Translations under genes and position numbers: made by a program | Notes under the pieces: model-generated | What the model was told of the DNA's origin: nothing | Seen by the model: only the letters and a program-made list of their open reading frames with translations | Databases searched by the model: none | NCBI GenBank assembly: GCA_944384125.1 | Contig: CALWSF010000006.1 | Coordinates: 1-64,000 of the forward strand | DNA from: an uncultured Lachnospiraceae bacterium | GTDB lineage: Bacteria; Bacillota; Clostridia; Lachnospirales; Lachnospiraceae | DNA length: 64,000 nucleotides | Reading direction: 5' to 3' | Shown here: positions 8,402 to 17,590 of the stretch, in pieces | Position numbering within the stretch: the first letter of the stretch is position 1 | Layout of the letters: each line of letters starts with the position of its first letter

Positions 8402-10717
8402 TCAAGCTTTTCCCAGAGCCTTCAAGATGTTCTGCGGTGTCGCCGGATATTCTTTGAATTCCACGCCAATGGCATTCTGCACTGCCATCTGGATTGCTGC
8501 AGCACCGGCCGCACCTGCAATCTCGCCGACTCCGACAGCTCTGAATCTTGAAATATTAGGCTGACCTTCATTTATGACAAGATCCATCTGCGGAAAATCG
8601 TTGAACGTTCTCCACTTATAATCAATCAGATTGCCCGTCACAAAACGGCCCGTGTACTCATCAAGAATATTCTCTTCAAAGAGTCCCGTGTCGATAGCAG
8701 CTGCACCTATGCCGCCCTGCATCTGCATTTCAAGCGCCTTCGGATCGATAATCTGACCGGCGTCTGTACCGGAAACAAGACGAAGGATTTTTGCCTCGCC
8801 TGTCTCAATATCCACTTCCACTTCCACAAAGTTAATAACACAGTTGGGTGCAGCATAGTTGGCTCTCCACTGTCCCTTGCCGATAATATCAGTCGTGTAC
8901 TCAATACACTCTTCCCAGGAGATCTTCTTGTGAGGCTTATTGTAGGGGAAGAGGAATCCGTCTTCCGTGCGTACCTGCTCGGGAGAAATGCGGAGTTTCT
9001 TCGCCGCAATCTCTTTCAGCTGGCGCAGAGCATCCTCAGCAGCTCTCGTAACGGCAGAACCCATGGTAAGCGTTCCGCGCGAACCGCAAAGTCCGAAGTC
9101 TTCCGGATTGTCCCAGGAGCTGGACGGTGTTACATGAACCTTATCACAGCTGATATTGAGAACTTCTGCAACCATCTTGACGATAGCCATTCTCTGTCCC
9201 TGACCAAACTCTGTACAGTCAACCATAATAATGGCATCGCCCTTCTGACGAAGCTGAACCAGTGCCTCGGAGCTGTCCTCTCCAACGTCGCCGTTGCCAT
9301 GAATAGAGGTACCTACACCAATTCTCTTGGAGCCGTTTACTGCAGTGGGTTTCATCCAGCCTTTCCACTTCTCAGACCATCCAAACTTCTCGGCTGTATC
9401 TTTAATCATCTGGCGGTAATCCACCTCATGACAGGTGTACCACTTGCAGTCACGCCACATGTAATCGATACCGTCATGCACGAAGTTATTAATGAAAAAT
9501 TCCACAGGATCAATATTTGCTTTTCTTACCGCATCACATACAAGAGGCATCATGGCAGATTTAAGTTCCTGTCCGCCGAAGCCGCGTACCGTACCGGAGT
9601 ACGAACGGTTTGTGATAGCCATGATCGTATCAACATCCCACGCCTTGCAGTGTGACAGCGCAAGCTGCATTTCGCCAAGACCTACGGCAGTGATACAATA
9701 ACCTGCGTCGTCAATCGTACCGGAATCTGCATACCAGTTTCCCTTTACAGCCGTAACAATGCCATCCTTCATGGCAAACTCAATGTCCATTCTGGAGCCG
9801 ATACGATACTCAAAAAGAAGGAACTGATCTTCTTTGTTGTAGATATATTTAACCGGACGGTGCGTCATACGGGACAGTACGCCGAGAATCAGCGTGTGAA
9901 GCGTGTATTCCTGCTTCTGACCATAGGAGCCGCCCGTATTGAATGTATGACCGTGAATAACAAGATCATGAGGCATACGTCCGCCTACATCAGGGCACAT
10001 CTGAAGCTGATGACAGTTCTGAGCAGCCGCCCACATCTCATATGTACGCGTTCTCTCATCCCACGTCATAATGGCGGACGGCGGTTCGGGAGCAAGAGGA
10101 ACCGTGCGTGTTTCAAAACCGCAGATGCCGCCGCCGATTGCATCAGCTTCCGCAAATTCCTTTTCCACGTCTCCGCGCTCTACGCTTCCAAGCATGCGCT
10201 CATCGCCGAATTCCAGGAACTTGGGCCATTTGTTGCAGCCCAGCTCTTCGTAGATAACGGGAGCATCCGGCTCCATAGCCTTCATGGGATCAAACACTGC
10301 GGGAAGCTGTTCGTACTCAACCTTGATAAGTCTGATTGCCTGACGGCAGAGGTCTTCCGTCTCAGCACAGACAATCGCAACCGCATCGCCGACGCTGACA
10401 ACCCGCGTGTCAACGATTGGTTTGATGGCAGGCTGACCGTTCATATACTCCTTTGCCCAGTCAGGAAGATTTTTATATGTAAGGACAAGCTCTACGCCGG
10501 GGATCTCCTCGGCCTTTCTGGTATCGATGTCCTTTATTCTTGCGTGTGCATAGGGACTGCCCAGAACACGGCAATAAAGAAGGTTATCAAACCGTGCGTC
10601 CTTGGCATCCTCCATAAATACGCACTTGCCGGTTACGATGTTGCGGGCATCCTGTCTTGGGACATATTTACCTATGTGGCGGTATTCTTTCTTATCGACC
10701 AGATCTGTTTTTTCCAT
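8402..10717 (-). CDS. Xanthine dehydrogenase family molybdopterin-binding subunit
   Basis: The catalytic large subunit (771 residues) of a molybdenum hydroxylase, which inserts oxygen from water into a heterocycle or aldehyde, or in relatives reduces aromatic thioesters. Residues about 18-125 are the aldehyde oxidase/xanthine dehydrogenase a/b hammerhead. The rest binds the molybdopterin cofactor: FNTGGSYGQKQEY, GTVRGFGGQELKSA, GQGQRMAIVKMVAEVL, and GVGEIAGAAG with Glu732 as the expected catalytic base. The conserved region near position 560 reads GLCGSRGTLTMGSAV. It is four bases downstream of the 2Fe-2S subunit gene. The residues that fix substrate are not diagnostic, so xanthine, a hydroxy-aromatic or another heterocycle remains possible. 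Confidence 0.88.
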   Translation of the reverse strand: MEKTDLVDKKEYRHIGKYVPRQDARNIVTGKCVFMEDAKDARFDNLLYCRVLGSPYAHARIKDIDTRKAEEIPGVELVLTYKNLPDWAKEYMNGQPAIKPIVDTRVVSVGDAVAIVCAETEDLCRQAIRLIKVEYEQLPAVFDPMKAMEPDAPVIYEELGCNKWPKFLEFGDERMLGSVERGDVEKEFAEADAIGGGICGFETRTVPLAPEPPSAIMTWDERTRTYEMWAAAQNCHQLQMCPDVGGRMPHDLVIHGHTFNTGGSYGQKQEYTLHTLILGVLSRMTHRPVKYIYNKEDQFLLFEYRIGSRMDIEFAMKDGIVTAVKGNWYADSGTIDDAGYCITAVGLGEMQLALSHCKAWDVDTIMAITNRSYSGTVRGFGGQELKSAMMPLVCDAVRKANIDPVEFFINNFVHDGIDYMWRDCKWYTCHEVDYRQMIKDTAEKFGWSEKWKGWMKPTAVNGSKRIGVGTSIHGNGDVGEDSSEALVQLRQKGDAIIMVDCTEFGQGQRMAIVKMVAEVLNISCDKVHVTPSSSWDNPEDFGLCGSRGTLTMGSAVTRAAEDALRQLKEIAAKKLRISPEQVRTEDGFLFPYNKPHKKISWEECIEYTTDIIGKGQWRANYAAPNCVINFVEVEVDIETGEAKILRLVSGTDAGQIIDPKALEMQMQGGIGAAAIDTGLFEENILDEYTGRFVTGNLIDYKWRTFNDFPQMDLVINEGQPNISRFRAVGVGEIAGAAGAAAIQMAVQNAIGVEFKEYPATPQNILKALGKA

Positions 10718-10720
10718 AGT

Positions 10721-11224
10721 TTACCTCCCTTGATTCGCAACCTGTTCAACCGCCTCAAACACATGATAGTGACTGATGCAGCGGCAGAAGTTTCCGGACA
10801 GTGCCTCGCCAATCTCCTCTCTTGTCGGATGAGGATTTTTGTTCAGCAATGCCCTTGCCGTCATGATGATTCCCGGTGTGCAGTAACCGCACTGGAACGC
10901 ATACTTATCAATGAATGCCTGCTGCAGAGGATCAAGCTCTCCGGTCTTCGGATTCTCGAGACCCTCTATCGTTGTGATGTCTGCCCCGTCACAATCTACC
11001 GTGAGGATCATGCAGGATGTAACCGGTTCCCCGTTCATGATAACAGTACAGCAGCCGCATGCGCCCTCTTCACATGCGTCTTTCGCACCCGTCAGACTCA
11101 GACGATTGCGCAGCGTCTTTACCAGAACTTCAGAGTTCGGGATAACGCCTTCAACGTCATCAGGGCCTGTCATGAACGTATACTTCTTGCCATTGACAGT
11201 GAGAGTAATAGGTTTAATTTCCAT
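10721..11224 (-). CDS. Molybdenum hydroxylase [2Fe-2S] subunit
   Basis: The small iron-sulphur subunit (167 residues), which carries electrons between the molybdenum site and flavin. The plant-ferredoxin-like N-terminal domain binds one cluster through Cys51, Cys56, Cys59 and Cys71 (CEEGACGCCTV). The helical C-terminal domain binds the second through Cys112, Cys115, Cys147 and Cys149 (FQCGYCTPGI; NFCRCISHYH). All eight ligands are present. It is the first gene of the four-gene operon. AAAGGAG lies about 12 bases before the ATG, and a strong promoter sits about 180 bases upstream. Confidence 0.92.
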   Translation of the reverse strand: MEIKPITLTVNGKKYTFMTGPDDVEGVIPNSEVLVKTLRNRLSLTGAKDACEEGACGCCTVIMNGEPVTSCMILTVDCDGADITTIEGLENPKTGELDPLQQAFIDKYAFQCGYCTPGIIMTARALLNKNPHPTREEIGEALSGNFCRCISHYHVFEAVEQVANQGR

Positions 11225-11408
11225 TCCGTCATTCGCTCCTTTCCGTTTTTCATTGAATTTTTATTAAAATGCCTCAAAAAAACCATATTCGCCGCACCGC
11301 CTGTTTACGATTTCGGCTTTTTGATTTATGATACAAATGTATTTTAAAATTTCATTTATTATTCTGCTCAAATATATCACGAAAATTCTTTTATTTTTGG
11401 ATATATTT

Positions 11409-11437
11409 AATATAATTCTTTTGATAGTGAATGTCAA
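11409..11437 (-). promoter_or_regulatory. Strong promoter of the molybdenum hydroxylase operon
   Basis: On the minus strand a perfect TTGACA (11432-11437) is followed after 17 bases by TATATT (11409-11414). The predicted start near 11402 leaves a leader of about 178 bases. The surrounding intergenic stretch 11225-11564 is very AT-rich. It also holds two short interrupted inverted repeats, ATACA/TGTAT near 11331-11342 and AATAC/GTATT near 11452-11465, that could be regulator sites. No small gene is convincing there. Confidence 0.6.
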
Positions 11438-11564
11438 TAAATTACAAATAAAATACAATCGTATTATTTTATATCCGTTCAAAATAAGATCTTGAATTTT
11501 GAGCAAAGGTATAGTAATGTGTTTTTAATATCTCATTTATTCTTACAGAAACGAGAGGTCAGAC

Positions 11565-12410
11565 ATGAACAGCACTTTTGCACAGAAAGCGAATATCTGC
11601 TCTGAATTGCTGGAGGATGCCACATCCAGAATCGTCTACTTCGGGCAGGTAAACTACAATATGACAGGGGAGTATCAGCACATTGCAAAGATGCTCCGCA
11701 CACTTTTAGCAGAACACCCGGACAGCATCTCATCGCAAAGACTTCGCGCCGCTTTTGATGCCTGCGCCGGCGACATAAACCAGATGCGGCCGGTAAAAAA
11801 ATTTGTCGTTGACCACGACTCCATGTTTTTTGAGCCGGGCATCATCGAAACAGGCAAAAACGAAGTATTTGTAGACTGCGGTGCCATGGACATGAGCACA
11901 TCTCTTGAATTCGCCTATCACTCCGGCGATACATATAAGGGAATCGTAGCCTTTGAACCCGATCCGCTCTGTTATGAAATCTGCGAGGACAATCGTCTGT
12001 TTTTTTCAAAAGACAAACGGGATTCTGTCACGATTCTGAACGTGGGGGTACACAACATCAATGGGATGCTTCCTTTCCATCACACCGCAGAAATCGGAAA
12101 CTCACACATCGTCGACAAGAGCAGTGAAAGCATCCCCGTCAGAAAAATCGATGATGTTCCCGAGTGTGCCGATGCCACGTTTCTGAAAATTCATACAGAA
12201 GGCACCGAGCTCGATGTCCTGGCCGGTGCTGAAAAAACAATCTTAAAAAACAGGCCAAAAATCGCCGTTAGCTGCTATCATAACATCACGGAGCTTGTGG
12301 AAATCCCGGCTTATTTAAAAAAGCTGTGTCCCGACTACAGACTCTTTATGCGCCACTACTCCACGGGAACAACCGAAAGCGTACTGTACGCTGTATGTCC
12401 CGGCAGATAA
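11565..12410 (+). CDS. FkbM family SAM-dependent methyltransferase
   Basis: A 281-residue cytosolic protein. After an N-terminal helical region, the methyltransferase domain begins at FVDCGAMDMSTSLEFAY, continues with the acidic end of strand 2 in GIVAFEPDPLCYEICEDN, and shows the FkbM hallmark FLKIHTEGTELDVLAGAEKT. The end, RLFMRHYSTGTTESVLYAV, is also typical. The family O-methylates sugars, polyketides and other small molecules; no polysaccharide or polyketide genes are nearby, so the target is unknown. The ATG follows AGAGG by 7 bases. It diverges from the molybdenum hydroxylase operon and converges with a TetR gene, from which a terminator separates it. Confidence 0.82.
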   Translation: MNSTFAQKANICSELLEDATSRIVYFGQVNYNMTGEYQHIAKMLRTLLAEHPDSISSQRLRAAFDACAGDINQMRPVKKFVVDHDSMFFEPGIIETGKNEVFVDCGAMDMSTSLEFAYHSGDTYKGIVAFEPDPLCYEICEDNRLFFSKDKRDSVTILNVGVHNINGMLPFHHTAEIGNSHIVDKSSESIPVRKIDDVPECADATFLKIHTEGTELDVLAGAEKTILKNRPKIAVSCYHNITELVEIPAYLKKLCPDYRLFMRHYSTGTTESVLYAVCPGR

Positions 12411-12440
12411 AATAAAGGACTCTTTATACGAAAATACAAA

Positions 12441-12505
12441 AGGAGACCTTCCCGTATCACTCCGGCCTTTCAAAGCCCGAACCAGAACAGGAAGGTCTCC
12501 CTTTT
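12441..12505. terminator. Bidirectional intrinsic terminator
   Basis: GGAGACCTTCC and GGAAGGTCTCC pair over 11 bp and are followed by CTTTTT on the plus strand and preceded by an A-rich stretch. It lies between the convergent FkbM and TetR genes. Confidence 0.8.
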
Positions 12506-12542
12506 TCAGTTTTTTATTCAGTTTTTCACAGGGCATACCGGC

Positions 12543-13238
12543 TCAGTAATCCTCCGCATCCTCTGCATCCGCAGCCTTAATGCTTGCAAGGATATAATCT
12601 CTGAGATGTTTTTTCATCCACGTCACAGAATTTGGAAAATGACTGCTGACATAGACCTCATCGAGAAGAAAGTTGTTATGCTCCCCGAAGGAAACAATGG
12701 CTCCATTTGCAGCACGGCTTATGGTGCGGGAGCGCAAATATCCTTTTTTATTAGAGTAAAGCTGTATCGCCCGCGCCAGAAGTTCCTCAATTTTATGATG
12801 AGTCGCCTTCTGAAGATTGACGCTGGCAGATTCGACAATTTTGCTGTTGGGAATTACCACATACATCATCATGAGCCTGTCCCGGTTATCCGGATCGAGA
12901 CAGTAATCAATCTGCATATCCACAATCCGCTCAATGAATGTCCACGCAACCTCCCGTGTTATGGCATTTTTATTGAGCAGCATCTCAAGCTCCTCATCGA
13001 TCGGCCCATAAGCTTCATTCATTTTTTCGACAATCTCGGTTGTAATGGAATCAAACAGCTCCTCCTTGGAACCGAAATGAACCGTAATCTGTCCCTGAGA
13101 AAGACCTGCCTCTTTCGCAATCATCCTGACAGTGGTAGAACCATAACCGTATTTGCCGAAAAGCTTCAGTGCCGCCGCTTTTATTTTTTCGGCATTGCTT
13201 ACCGTATCGTTGTTTTTCTCTGCTCTGACGCGCGCCAT
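12543..13238 (-). CDS. TetR family transcriptional regulator
   Basis: A 231-residue regulator. Its N-terminal DNA-binding domain spans residues about 17-65 and contains LKLFGKYGYGSTTVRMIAKE and AGLSQGQITVHFGSKEELF, close to the family pattern. The C-terminal ligand domain (residues 80-215) is helical and of unknown specificity; the tail is Asp/Glu-rich. It lies one gene away from the molybdenum hydroxylase operon and could regulate it, but that is inference. Its own promoter appears to be TTGGAT-17-TATAAT at 13349-13377. Confidence 0.88.
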   Translation of the reverse strand: MARVRAEKNNDTVSNAEKIKAAALKLFGKYGYGSTTVRMIAKEAGLSQGQITVHFGSKEELFDSITTEIVEKMNEAYGPIDEELEMLLNKNAITREVAWTFIERIVDMQIDYCLDPDNRDRLMMMYVVIPNSKIVESASVNLQKATHHKIEELLARAIQLYSNKKGYLRSRTISRAANGAIVSFGEHNNFLLDEVYVSSHFPNSVTWMKKHLRDYILASIKAADAEDAEDY

Positions 13239-13348
13239 AAATTATATAACTCCCTCTTCTTTAGCTCTAATCTCCCATACGGCCCTGTGCAGTCTTACTG
13301 CTCTTTTCCGCTTAATCACTTTTGTGGAATGATCCGTTGTCTGACATA

Positions 13349-13377
13349 ATTATAGCATCATGAAAAGCGGAATCCAA
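13349..13377 (-). promoter_or_regulatory. Promoter of the second TetR gene
   Basis: On the minus strand TTGGAT (13372-13377) and TATAAT (13349-13354) are 17 bases apart, with a leader of about 100 bases. The intergenic stretch 13239-13544 contains this promoter and an opposite one, and no other feature I can support. Confidence 0.5.
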
Positions 13378-13462
13378 TATTATTTTGGTCTCTTTACCGG
13401 ACCATGCGGCAAAATCATCAGGATCCTGCAGTGTGCACAAGCCGCGCCTCATTCCGGCTTCC

Positions 13463-13491
13463 TTGATTTTTTCCGGGACGCAGAATATAAT
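13463..13491 (+). promoter_or_regulatory. Promoter of the small hypothetical gene
   Basis: TTGATT (13463-13468) and TATAAT (13486-13491) are separated by 17 bases. Transcription would start near 13498, just before the small gene at 13545. Confidence 0.55.
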
Positions 13492-13544
13492 AGTGATAAA
13501 AATGCAGATCATTTTTGATCAGAAAGGTAATCTCACTGAACACT

Positions 13545-13895
13545 ATGGAAAAACAGAACATAAGCTACGAAATTCCCGAAGACGCAGAAGCCATCAGTGC
13601 TGTCCAGGACGGAGACAGAGCATTTATATTCGGCTTCAAATCACACAGAAAAGTTTTCTCACAACTGGGATTCATTATGGTTCCCGAAGACGACCATGTC
13701 CTCCGCTCATGCGCCGAGGCCATGTGCGATATCATTTACATGGAAGCCCTTTTAAAAATTATGACTCTGTCCCCCCAGGACATCCTGGCACACATTGACA
13801 CCGCGGACAGTGAAGCTGCCGAAAGAAACGCCGCCATGGTTCTCACGGCGGCACGCCAGGCCGTAACCGATTACGCCGGCAAGCTGGAAAAATAA
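13545..13895 (+). CDS. Small hypothetical acidic protein
   Basis: A protein of 116 residues from the ATG at 13545 that I do not recognise. It is soluble and acidic, with a short beta-rich start (AFIFGFKSHRKVFSQLGFIM) and a mainly helical C-terminal half. The ribosome site is weak: AAAGG lies 18 bases upstream. A TTG start at 13515 would add ten residues but has no site at all. The gene has a good promoter just upstream. It converges with the DUF5104 gene, whose stop is only three bases away, so any terminator must lie inside coding sequence. Confidence 0.6.
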   Translation: MEKQNISYEIPEDAEAISAVQDGDRAFIFGFKSHRKVFSQLGFIMVPEDDHVLRSCAEAMCDIIYMEALLKIMTLSPQDILAHIDTADSEAAERNAAMVLTAARQAVTDYAGKLEK

Positions 13896-13898
13896 GGA

Positions 13899-14978
13899 TT
13901 ACAACACCGTAAAAGTCCAATTCCGGGAGGAGAAAATACATATGCCATAGCCATCCCAGAGCTGGTCATGTTCAAAGGGATGGCGTCCCCGATGCCTGCT
14001 TTCCCATGTGCATGGATCTTTCCGCGACAGTTTGACATAAGATTTATCACATGTCACGGCTGCTTCCCGGCTTGTCGTAAGTGTTATGGTACTGCCGCCG
14101 TCCACGTCATCATCACTCGGTTTTATAGTAAGACTTTTCCTGAATATTCCAGGTTCATAATAGCCAAGGGTATTATACTCAAAATACATATCTTCCGGAT
14201 ATATGGCAATACTGTAAATACCTGAATTTTTTCCGTTTTCTCTGTCCTCGATTACATCGCGGATATTACAGCGGTATGTTTCGTCATCGGTATGTATTAA
14301 GAACACCAGCTCTCTCTTTATAACATTTTCTCCCGAAATGGTTCCTTTTTCTGTCAGGTATGTATTAAATTCCCAGGACGAAACTTTGTCATTGATAAAA
14401 TTTATGAAGTCAGGGATTTCTTTTTGTAAATTCTGTGAATTGTCCTTTGCCGTCTGAGTAAACAGGTTATAAATGCCGCTTTTGCCATCCCCAAACCCGG
14501 AACAATATTTATGCATGCCATCAGGAAAAATTAAGATACTGTAAAATCCCTCATTATCTGAATTGCCTGTATCTATTTTTGTAATGTCCATTTTACAGGA
14601 ATATGTTGTGCTGTCTGTGTAAAGTAAATATTGAGGATAATCCTGAAAAACAACTGGCCCTCCAACAGAAGAAGACTCGCCATAACCCCCGTCAGTTTCC
14701 CATGATGTCATATTTTCATTGAAAAACTGTATTAGCTCAGGAATTTTTTCTTTTAAATTTTCTGATTCTTTTTTTGCCTTCGGAGAAAAAACAGTATAAA
14801 TACCGTCAACATCTTCTGCTTCTGTTAACAGTAGAAAATTATCCATCAGCTTATTCGGCGAAGAAAAGCCAACATATTTTCCATCAACTACAAATTCTGT
14901 ACGTTCCGGCACAAAAGGCGATATAATCCATGAAAAAAACGCTATAATCGCAGTAAGTATCATTACAATAAATTTCAT
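13899..14978 (-). CDS. Exported protein with two DUF5104-like repeats
   Basis: A 359-residue protein starting MKFIVMILTAIIAFFSWIIS, a signal peptide or N-terminal anchor. Two related units follow, about residues 50-155 and 155-270. Each contains a pattern like DGIYTVFSPKAK or SGIYNLFTQTAK, then an amphipathic helix, a W-E pair, and a tyrosine-cysteine strand (TTYSCKM; ETYRCNI), as in DUF5104 lipoprotein-like domains. The ATG at 14978 follows AAAGGG. The last 65 residues are unlike the repeats, rich in Arg, His and Trp, and may be a fusion or frameshift product. The function of DUF5104 is unknown. It is the leftmost of a group of immunity-like genes. Confidence 0.6.
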   Translation of the reverse strand: MKFIVMILTAIIAFFSWIISPFVPERTEFVVDGKYVGFSSPNKLMDNFLLLTEAEDVDGIYTVFSPKAKKESENLKEKIPELIQFFNENMTSWETDGGYGESSSVGGPVVFQDYPQYLLYTDSTTYSCKMDITKIDTGNSDNEGFYSILIFPDGMHKYCSGFGDGKSGIYNLFTQTAKDNSQNLQKEIPDFINFINDKVSSWEFNTYLTEKGTISGENVIKRELVFLIHTDDETYRCNIRDVIEDRENGKNSGIYSIAIYPEDMYFEYNTLGYYEPGIFRKSLTIKPSDDDVDGGSTITLTTSREAAVTCDKSYVKLSRKDPCTWESRHRGRHPFEHDQLWDGYGICIFSSRNWTFTVL

Positions 14979-15089
14979 AATATGCCCTTTCAGCAATCAA
15001 CGATAATCACAAAATTTTAATATTCCAAAAATCAACTGCCGGTTCTTCAGAAAGTAATGATCATTAAAAACATCAATTAAAATAATTTA

Positions 15090-16028
15090 TTATTCCACAA
15101 GAATCTCTTTTGCTTTTTGAATAAACTGTGCATCTTCTTTTATTTTTTCTGTCTGGGCTGCAACAGGCTTATCTATATTTGCATCAAACATACTATCTCT
15201 TTTTACTGCAACAAAAAGCTTTTCGTTATGAAATACAAGAGATACCTGACCATTAATATTATCAGCAAAGCTCATTATTTTTTCCATACGCTGAGGCGTT
15301 AAAATATAATATGCATTATGTTCATCAGCGGCATATACGCTGAAACGGATGTTGAAGGTTTCATTTTCCGTATAAATTTCGTGTTCTGCTTTCCAGCCAA
15401 TCATATCAGACATAAACTTTTTTTCAAAAATCTGAAGATGTCCATTGCTTTTCTTTCTGTTATCAAACTGATCAAGAGAAATCATCTGTCCGCTGAATAT
15501 TTCTTCAATACGCTTTCTTTTATGTATTTGAACCAATTTATATGTGGTAACATCACTTATTTTAAATCTGATATTTTCATATTCTCCAATAAGCAAATCT
15601 TCACTGTCATAATATTTTTTCTCGCCGCAGTTTACAGCTGCCGCATTTCTCACATCATCCTATGTAAAACCGCCCTTTTTCATATACTTCAGTTTATCAA
15701 AGCCTTTGATTGCACCAATAATCTGCAGCACATACCTTGATTTAAAGTCAGAATTGAATTTTTCATAAGAATGCTTTACAATTATCAGCCATAACAGCAA
15801 GAATGTTCCTACAGACAAAACAGCTACTCCAAAAACGATTTCCCCAATGAAAATAACGGATTCTGCAGTGGAAAGTGCAGATATTCCATTATCCTGAGTT
15901 GCGACAGTATAACCAAGCCATACATAAAACAGTAACATAGTGACAGATAAAAGGATAACAGCCCTCTCCAGTTTTTTTGCTTTCCGGCGCATTCTCTCAA
16001 GATGTTTTTCGCTGATAAAATCTTCCAT
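15090..16028 (-). pseudogene. DUF3137 membrane protein gene interrupted by an in-frame TAG
   Basis: Two reading frames that together match one DUF3137 protein. The first (16028 to 15660, 122 residues) holds a basic N-terminus, two transmembrane helices and the start of the soluble domain, ending KYMKKGGFT. A TAG at 15660-15662 follows. Two codons later, in the same frame, a GTG at 15651-15653 could restart a 187-residue piece (to 15090) that carries the DUF3137 core, with YDSEDLLIGEYENIRFKISD and RFSVYAADEHNAYYILTPQR. Because the frame is unchanged, a single base substitution or suppression of the stop would restore one 310-residue protein. The function of the family is unknown. Whether the parts are made separately cannot be told from the sequence. 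Confidence 0.72.
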
Positions 16029-16149
16029 AACGTATCCCCACTTCAGTCTGATTTTATTTTGTGCCCGTTATTACTGTACTTATTATACAGATGCATATTT
16101 TTGTCTGTCACTTAAATAAAATTTTTTCACTTTGCATGAATTTGCAAAG

Positions 16150-16611
16150 CTATAATCCAAATTTTCCCCAGTCATTTACATTTGTAATGACAGGAAGCCA
16201 GCAATCCAGTTCAAATTTTGCAGTTTTATATGGTCTTGCATATCCGTCGGTAACAGCTATTCCGCTGCACTTAATATGTGCCCTGTCATTTTTAAATTCA
16301 ATAACGGTTATTTTATAGCTTTCCAAAGGCTCATGCTCAAAGACACACAGTGTATCTTCTCTTCTCATTGCTTCTTCTATATTTTTAACTTCAAATGTTT
16401 TACCTGTGACTGATTCCATATTGTCTGAATCTACGGGAATTGCATTGATGCATAAATACGGTTTAATCTCTTCATCCATAAATGTGTTGGCATGAAAATA
16501 ACAGTCAAGACTAAATTCATATTCATCATCATCATCATTATGAATAAAAAACGCTGTGCTTCTGCTTTCAGTATTAAGCTCAAATAAAATACCATCTAAA
16601 ATCAACGCCAA
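16150..16611 (-). CDS. Hypothetical acidic protein, immunity-like neighbourhood
   Basis: A 153-residue soluble acidic protein that I do not recognise. It is predicted to be largely beta-strand, starts MALILDGILFELNTESRS, has an acidic run HNDDDDEYEF, and ends ITNVNDWGKFGL. Size, acidity and position among DUF3137 and SUKH-type genes resemble polymorphic-toxin immunity proteins, but no family motif supports that firmly. The base composition is more AT-rich than the flanking housekeeping genes. About 120 bases separate it from the DUF3137 gene and 65 from the next gene upstream. Confidence 0.5.
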   Translation of the reverse strand: MALILDGILFELNTESRSTAFFIHNDDDDEYEFSLDCYFHANTFMDEEIKPYLCINAIPVDSDNMESVTGKTFEVKNIEEAMRREDTLCVFEHEPLESYKITVIEFKNDRAHIKCSGIAVTDGYARPYKTAKFELDCWLPVITNVNDWGKFGL

Positions 16612-16676
16612 TTTTTTCCGCCTCCCAAGGTTATGTTTTTTGCTATTATTATCACATCAAACTTTTCAGACTAACA

Positions 16677-17459
16677 TTATTCCTCATCGCATTCTTTGCT
16701 GTATGCTATACAGTTCAAAATTTCCCCGCTGTTTTCATCAAATTTTACGACTAAAAGAATATGGTTGTCCTCATCATAGGCACATCCCAATAAAGCGTTT
16801 CCATCATAAAATGACGGATGTTTATCCATGGAATCAAAATCTATTTCATAAACATTCAATTCATCTTCAGAAAGTATTCCGGCATCCCATCCGTTCTTTT
16901 CTAAAGTGTCCATGGCAGTATCATACATTTCACATGATAAAACGTCACAAAAAACCAACATTAAAAATTCAGATAAACTATTCGTATAAAGCTTCCATTC
17001 GCAAATGGAATCATTCTCATGATTCATATATACAGGCGGGTCGTTCTTATCTAAATCTGTAATACAAACGCCAAACTCTATCACTCCTGCTGCAAAATCA
17101 CTGCCAATTAACAAATAGTTTGGTACAATGCCCTTCCACTGTTCTTTCGGAAGTTTATAAAATTGATAATACTTACTATCCTCAGCAGCTCTGTTGTCTT
17201 TTCCCCAGTATTCTTTTTCATCTTCAATATTTTCCTCTATGTCATCGTAAAGGAAACCAATCAGGCTTCTTGTTTGTACCCAAACATCCGACGTGGAAAA
17301 TAAAGAAGTATTAATTGCGAAAGATAAAAAATCATTGAGAACAGCAGGAAGAACAATTCCTTTTTGCTGATCATTTAAAATATTATCTCTGCTTTTTTTA
17401 TAACCCATTTTTTCCAATATTTCTGTTACTGTGAAATTGTATTTAAAACTCATATTCAT
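16677..17459 (-). CDS. Hypothetical protein, possible immunity protein
   Basis: A 260-residue soluble, strongly acidic protein. A helical N-terminal part contains LPAVLNDFLSFAINTSLF and WGKDNRAAEDSKYYQFYKLP, and a mixed C-terminal part ends IAYSKECDEE. The layout (LPAVLNDFLSFA, then PNYLLIGSD and ESGE-like strands) is reminiscent of SMI1/KNR4 or related immunity folds, but the diagnostic W-G-F pattern is not clear. No signal peptide or membrane helix is seen. AT content and neighbours place it in the same accessory patch as the adjoining genes. Confidence 0.45.
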   Translation of the reverse strand: MNMSFKYNFTVTEILEKMGYKKSRDNILNDQQKGIVLPAVLNDFLSFAINTSLFSTSDVWVQTRSLIGFLYDDIEENIEDEKEYWGKDNRAAEDSKYYQFYKLPKEQWKGIVPNYLLIGSDFAAGVIEFGVCITDLDKNDPPVYMNHENDSICEWKLYTNSLSEFLMLVFCDVLSCEMYDTAMDTLEKNGWDAGILSEDELNVYEIDFDSMDKHPSFYDGNALLGCAYDEDNHILLVVKFDENSGEILNCIAYSKECDEE

Positions 17460-17590
17460 ACCTCCTGCTGATTATATACTTGGATTTGCCGGTTTTCTAA
17501 TAGATTCTTCAGCTATACTTATTTAAGTTCAACAGATACTCTGCACACACTGACAATACAAAATTACATTTATAAATTCACTTCTCCATT

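Noticed and set aside
9860..11347. A 495-codon open frame on the plus strand opposite the molybdopterin and 2Fe-2S subunits.
   Set aside because: It crosses two well-supported genes, lacks a ribosome binding site and shows no protein family features.
11264..11506. An 80-codon open frame on the minus strand between the molybdenum hydroxylase operon and the FkbM gene.
   Set aside because: The sequence is AT-driven (Ile/Lys/Asn-rich), has no ribosome binding site and overlaps the strong operon promoter.
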